This document shows, one piece after another, positions 59,221-62,788 of a DNA stretch of 62,788 nucleotides. The notes beneath the pieces were generated by a model. That model was not told where the DNA came from. It made no database searches and saw nothing but the letters and a program-made list of their open reading frames with translations. The stretch's first letter is position 1. Every line of letters begins with the position of its first letter. This DNA comes from Oscillospiraceae bacterium (GTDB lineage Bacteria > Bacillota_A > Clostridia > Oscillospirales > Oscillospiraceae): NCBI GenBank assembly GCA_017627975.1, contig JAGAFT010000042.1, positions 1 to 62,788 of the forward strand, given 5' to 3'. Position numbers and translations under genes: made by a program.

Positions 59221-60834
59221 ATGGCAAATATTGATCTTTCCAAGTATGGCATTACCGGCACATCCGAGATTATCTACAATCCCAGCTATGAGCAGCTGTT
59301 CAAGGATGAGATGGATCCCTCTCTCGAAGGCTTCGACAAGGGCGTTCTGACCGAGCTCGGCGCCGTCAACGTCATGACCGGCATCTACACCGGCCGTTCC
59401 CCCAAGGACAAGTACATCGTTGTTGATGAGAACTCCAAGGACACCGTGTGGTGGACCACCGACGGCTATAAGAACGACAACCACCCCATGACCCAGGAGA
59501 CCTGGGAAGTGGTCCGTGACCTCGCGAAGAATCAGCTCTGCAACAAGAAGCTCTATGTCGTCGATGCCTTCTGCGGTGCCAACAAGGACACCCGCATGGC
59601 CATCCGTTTCATCATGGAAGTTGCATGGCAGGCCCACTTCGTGCGCAACATGTTCATCAAGCCGACCGAAGAAGAGCTTGCTTCCTTTGAGCCTGACTTC
59701 GTCGTCTACACCGCATCCAAGGCCAAGTGCGAGAACTACAAGGAACTCGGCCTCAACTCCGAGACCGTCGTCGCCTTCAACGTCACCAGCCGTGAGCAGG
59801 TCATCATCAACACCTGGTACGGCGGCGAGATGAAGAAGGGCATGTTCTCCATGATGAACTACTACCTGCCGCTCAAGGGCATTGCCGCGATGCACTGCTC
59901 CGCCAACACCGACATGAACGGCGAGAACACCGCCATCTTCTTCGGTCTGTCCGGCACCGGCAAGACCACCCTTTCCACCGACCCGAAGCGTCTGCTCATC
60001 GGTGATGACGAGCACGGCTGGGACGACAACGGCGTCTTCAACTTCGAAGGCGGCTGCTACGCCAAGGTCATCAACCTCGACAAGGATTCCGAGCCCGACA
60101 TCTATAACGCCATCCGCCGCGACGCGCTGCTGGAGAACGTCACCGTCGATGCCGAGGGCAAGATCGACTTCGCCGACAAGAGCGTGACCGAGAACACCCG
60201 TGTCTCCTATCCCATCGAGCACATTGAAAAGATCGTCAAGAACGTCCGCCCGATCTCTGCCGGCCCGGATGCCAAGAACGTCATCTTCCTTTCCGCCGAC
60301 GCCTTCGGCGTGCTGCCCCCGGTCTCCATCCTGACGCCTGAGCAGACGAAGTACTACTTCCTCTCCGGCTTCACCGCCAAACTCGCCGGAACCGAGCGCG
60401 GCATCACCGAGCCGACCCCGACCTTCTCCGCCTGCTTCGGTCAGGCCTTCCTCGAGCTGCATCCGACCAAGTATGCCGAAGAGCTCGTCAAGAAGATGGA
60501 GAAATCCGGTGCCAAGGCCTATCTGGTCAACACCGGCTGGAACGGAACCGGCAAGCGTATCTCCATCAAGGACACCCGCGGCATCATCGACGCCATTCTG
60601 GACGGCGATATTCTGGGCGCCCCCACCAAGAAGATTCCTTACTTCAACTTTGAAGTTCCCACCCAGCTCAAGGGCGTTGATACCGGCATTCTTGATCCGC
60701 GCGACACCTATGCCGATCCCGCCGAGTGGGATGCCAAGGCGAAGGACCTCGCCGGCCGCTTCATCAAGAACTTCGTCAAGTACGAGAGCAACGAAGCCGG
60801 CAAGGCTCTGGTTTCCGCCGGTCCGCAGCTCTGA
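59221..60834 (+). CDS. pckA: Phosphoenolpyruvate carboxykinase (ATP)
   Basis: The 537-residue enzyme interconverts oxaloacetate and PEP with ATP/ADP. Visible are [12 protein letters not shown] (substrate loop), the P-loop [13 protein letters not shown], the metal aspartate in LIGDDEHGW, and the adenine site near the C-terminus ([13 protein letters not shown]). AGGAGG precedes ATG 59221. In this setting it may run as a PEP-forming or CO2-fixing step feeding the oxaloacetate decarboxylase downstream. Confidence 0.97.
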   Translation: MANIDLSKYGITGTSEIIYNPSYEQLFKDEMDPSLEGFDKGVLTELGAVNVMTGIYTGRSPKDKYIVVDENSKDTVWWTTDGYKNDNHPMTQETWEVVRDLAKNQLCNKKLYVVDAFCGANKDTRMAIRFIMEVAWQAHFVRNMFIKPTEEELASFEPDFVVYTASKAKCENYKELGLNSETVVAFNVTSREQVIINTWYGGEMKKGMFSMMNYYLPLKGIAAMHCSANTDMNGENTAIFFGLSGTGKTTLSTDPKRLLIGDDEHGWDDNGVFNFEGGCYAKVINLDKDSEPDIYNAIRRDALLENVTVDAEGKIDFADKSVTENTRVSYPIEHIEKIVKNVRPISAGPDAKNVIFLSADAFGVLPPVSILTPEQTKYYFLSGFTAKLAGTERGITEPTPTFSACFGQAFLELHPTKYAEELVKKMEKSGAKAYLVNTGWNGTGKRISIKDTRGIIDAILDGDILGAPTKKIPYFNFEVPTQLKGVDTGILDPRDTYADPAEWDAKAKDLAGRFIKNFVKYESNEAGKALVSAGPQL

Positions 60835-60849
60835 TCAACTGGTACGCAC

Positions 60850-60873
60850 AAGCGGGGGATCCGTCCCCCGCTT
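60850..60873 (+). terminator. Hairpin between pckA and oadA
   Basis: AAGCGGGGG-ATCCGT-CCCCCGCTT with a weak T-run. Confidence 0.55.
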
Positions 60874-60919
60874 CCTGTAAATTCTACAATAATTATTAAA
60901 ACCGGCAGGAGGAAAACGG

Positions 60920-62308
60920 ATGAAGAAAGTTCAATTTACCGAAACCGTACTGCGTGACGCTGGTCAGTCCCTGATCGCAACGCGTATGGCCTACGATCAG
61001 TTCGAGGGTATTCTCCCGACGATCGATCAGGCGGGTTTCTATTCTGCGGAATGCTGGGGCGGCGCGACCTTTGACGTCTGCCTTCGCTTCCTGAATGAAG
61101 ATCCCTGGGAACGGCTTCGGAAGATCCGGGCAAAGATGCCCAACACCAAGCTCCAGATGCTTCTTCGCGGGCAGAACATTCTGGGCTACAAGCACTACAG
61201 CGATGACATCGTGCGTCGTTTTGTCCGCGCGGCGGTCCGCAACGGCATCGACATTATCCGTATCTTTGACGCGCTGAACGATGTCGACAACCTCAAGGTC
61301 GCCATCGACGAGACCGTGAAGCAGGGTGCTATCGCTTCCGGTGCCATCTCCTACACCACGAGCCCGGTCCACACCCTGGAGAAGTACGTCTCCATGGTCA
61401 AGGAACTCAAGCAGATGGGCGTTTCCACCATCTGCATCAAGGACATGGCCGGTATCTGCACTCCGAAGGCTGCCTATGACCTGGTCTCCGCCATTAAGGA
61501 CGCGGTGGACCTTCCGGTCATCCTGCACACCCACTGCACCGCGGGCCTCGCGTTCATGACCTGTCTCAAGGCCGTGGAAGCCGGCTGCGATGTTCTCGAC
61601 ACGGCCATTTCCCCGTTCTCCGGCGGCACCAGCCAGCCCGCCACCGAGACCCTTGCCTACGCGCTGCGTGAGTTCGGTTATGAGGTCGACCTCGACGATG
61701 ACAAGCTCCTCAAGATGTCCAACTACTTCAAGCCCATCCGTGCCGAGTTCCTGGAGAAGGGCACGCTGAATCCGATCTCCATGGCCACCGACACCCAGTG
61801 CCTGACCTACCAGATCCCCGGCGGTATGCTCTCCAACCTGCTCAGCCAGCTGAAGACCCTCAACGCCCTCGACAAGTTTGACGAGGCCCTTCTGGAGACC
61901 CCGCGGGTCCGCAAGGACATGGGCTATCCCCCCCTGGTCACCCCGACGAGCCAGCTGGTCGGCACCCAGGCCGTGCAGAACGTTCTGGCCGGTGAGCGCT
62001 ACAAGAACGTCGGCGCCGAGATCAAGGCCTACTGCCGCGGCGAGTACGGCAGAACCCCGGCTCCCATCGATCCCGACATCCGCGCCAAGATTCTGAACGG
62101 CGAAGAGCCCCTCAAGGGCCGCTATGCCGACACCCTTCCCACCGATGTCTATGAGAAGGCCGCTGAAAAGCTCGGCGATACCGCCCGCTGTGAAGAGGAT
62201 GTTCTGAGCTATATCGCCTTCCCGCAGGTTGCCGAGAAGTTCTTCCAGCAGCGCAAGGAACGGGAAGAGAATGTTGTCAAGTACAGCATTCAGACTGTGG
62301 AGGAATAA
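60920..62308 (+). CDS. oadA: Oxaloacetate decarboxylase alpha subunit / carboxyltransferase
   Basis: The 462-residue protein is the carboxyltransferase domain: FTETVLRDAGQSLIATRM (TIM barrel start), QMLLRGQNILGY, IFDALNDVDN, CIKDMAGICTPKAA (biotin lysine site) and HTHCTAGLAFM (metal histidines). There is no C-terminal biotin domain; a separate carrier gene follows after oadG. It transfers CO2 from oxaloacetate to biotin for the Na+ pump. Confidence 0.96.
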   Translation: MKKVQFTETVLRDAGQSLIATRMAYDQFEGILPTIDQAGFYSAECWGGATFDVCLRFLNEDPWERLRKIRAKMPNTKLQMLLRGQNILGYKHYSDDIVRRFVRAAVRNGIDIIRIFDALNDVDNLKVAIDETVKQGAIASGAISYTTSPVHTLEKYVSMVKELKQMGVSTICIKDMAGICTPKAAYDLVSAIKDAVDLPVILHTHCTAGLAFMTCLKAVEAGCDVLDTAISPFSGGTSQPATETLAYALREFGYEVDLDDDKLLKMSNYFKPIRAEFLEKGTLNPISMATDTQCLTYQIPGGMLSNLLSQLKTLNALDKFDEALLETPRVRKDMGYPPLVTPTSQLVGTQAVQNVLAGERYKNVGAEIKAYCRGEYGRTPAPIDPDIRAKILNGEEPLKGRYADTLPTDVYEKAAEKLGDTARCEEDVLSYIAFPQVAEKFFQQRKEREENVVKYSIQTVEE

Positions 62309-62311
62309 ACC

Positions 62312-62665
62312 ATGACGTTTGTAGACGCCTGCCTGTACTCGGTAACGGGTCTGCTGGTGGTGTTCTTCGCGCTGATCCTGCTGATGGCCATCATCAAGAT
62401 CATGACCGCCGTCGGCGATTCGGCTGAAAAGAAGGCCGCTTTGGCTGCTGCCGCTGCCGCACCTGCCGCTGCGGCGGCTCCCGTCGCAGAACCGGCGAAG
62501 GCTGAAAAGCCGGGTCCGAAGTACACCCGTGAACTGAAGCTCTGGGACACCGATCCGAGAGACGCCGCGATGATCATGGCGATCGTCGCCGAAACCACAC
62601 AGATTCCTCTCAAGGAACTGCAATTTCTCTCTATTAAAGAAATCAAGGGGGACAACCAGGAATGA
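62312..62665 (+). CDS. oadG: Oxaloacetate decarboxylase gamma subunit (OadG)
   Basis: The 117-residue protein has one N-terminal membrane helix (VTGLLVVFFALILLMAIIKIM), an alanine/proline linker (AAAAAAPAAAAAPVAEP) and a cytosolic tail. It anchors the carboxyltransferase to the membrane beta subunit. The gene starts three bases after oadA. Confidence 0.9.
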   Translation: MTFVDACLYSVTGLLVVFFALILLMAIIKIMTAVGDSAEKKAALAAAAAAPAAAAAPVAEPAKAEKPGPKYTRELKLWDTDPRDAAMIMAIVAETTQIPLKELQFLSIKEIKGDNQE

Positions 62666-62788
62666 AATATAAGATCACACTGAAGGGCAAGACCTACGAA
62701 GTTCTTGTCGAGCAGGGCGAAGCCATCCTCGAAGACGAATACGACTACGTTCCCCCTGTGGCGCCCGTGGCCGCAGCTCCCGTCGCTG
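62662..62788 (+). CDS. Biotin carboxyl carrier subunit, 5' part
   Basis: The first 42 codons are present; the gene runs off the window. MKYKITLKGKTYEVLVEQG is a typical biotin/lipoyl carrier start, followed by a VPPVAPVAAAPVA linker. It overlaps oadG by four bases. The biotinylated lysine (AMKM) lies outside. Confidence 0.9.
   Translation, partial: MKYKITLKGKTYEVLVEQGEAILEDEYDYVPPVAPVAAAPVA

Noticed and set aside
60896..62623. A 575-codon open frame on the minus strand opposite oadA-oadG
   Set aside because: Antisense of clearly identified genes in strong codon bias; no domain recognised.
1..62788. CRISPR array
   Set aside because: No series of regularly spaced identical repeats was found; the only short periodic repeat is the three-copy HipB operator.

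Overview
The window is a GC-rich Firmicutes chromosome segment, most likely from an anaerobic gut member of the Clostridia (Oscillospirales-like). This rests on the gene set: RicT, DegV, a class 2 EF-G, a PepV-type dipeptidase, ATP-dependent PEP carboxykinase, a Na+-pumping oxaloacetate decarboxylase cluster, frequent GTG/TTG starts and strong AGGAGG ribosome sites. No 16S or other marker is present, so the genus is not claimed.

Region 1 (1-17089) is a defective prophage whose left end lies outside the window. In order it carries: the 3' end of a phage C5 DNA methyltransferase; an accessory block of seven small genes, including an amidoligase/gamma-glutamylcyclotransferase pair, in which three copies of one hairpin-containing leader precede three of the genes; terminase large subunit; an inverted hipB-hipA pair whose hipA lacks its N-terminal domain; portal; ClpP-like maturation protease; and a major capsid gene cut after 265 codons and fused in frame to a small tail-region gene. 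Connectors, tail tube, tape measure and baseplate genes are all missing at that junction. Two tail-associated proteins, holin, CHAP endolysin, a zinc-finger HTH protein, a SHOCT-like protein and two tandem serine recombinases follow.

Region 2 (17106-26263) is a more AT-rich, leftward six-gene operon behind a consensus promoter (TTGACA-17-TATAAT). In transcription order it encodes an XRE regulator, a MORC/MutL-like GHKL ATPase, a Z1-domain SF2-like ATPase, a PD-(D/E)XK (DUF4420-type) nuclease, an AIPR-family protein, and a C5 methyltransferase with a large insert and a C-terminal winged helix. Most joints overlap. This is a complete, poorly characterised restriction-like anti-phage system and the best candidate here for new biology. 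A 360-base AT-rich gap separates it from a tRNA-Ser(CGA) gene at 26546-26636.

Region 3 (26.7-62.8 kb) is ordinary core chromosome: murC; UDG-4, DUF2156, GNAT, PlsC, FabG-like and pyrimidine phosphorylase; a leftward group of rlmB, a catalytically dead P-type-ATPase-like protein, an EF-G paralogue and a degenerate SGNH protein; a rhomboid-like membrane protein; pepV, thiN, holB, ricT and an ABC exporter; pseudouridine catabolism (psuK-psuG) with a kinase fused to a DNA-binding domain; DUF2461 and a glycosyltransferase; a secreted serine hydrolase; degV; an auxin-efflux-type carrier; a metal-resistance cluster controlled by an ArsR-AraC fusion; and pckA followed by oadA-oadG-biotin carrier, which runs off the window end.
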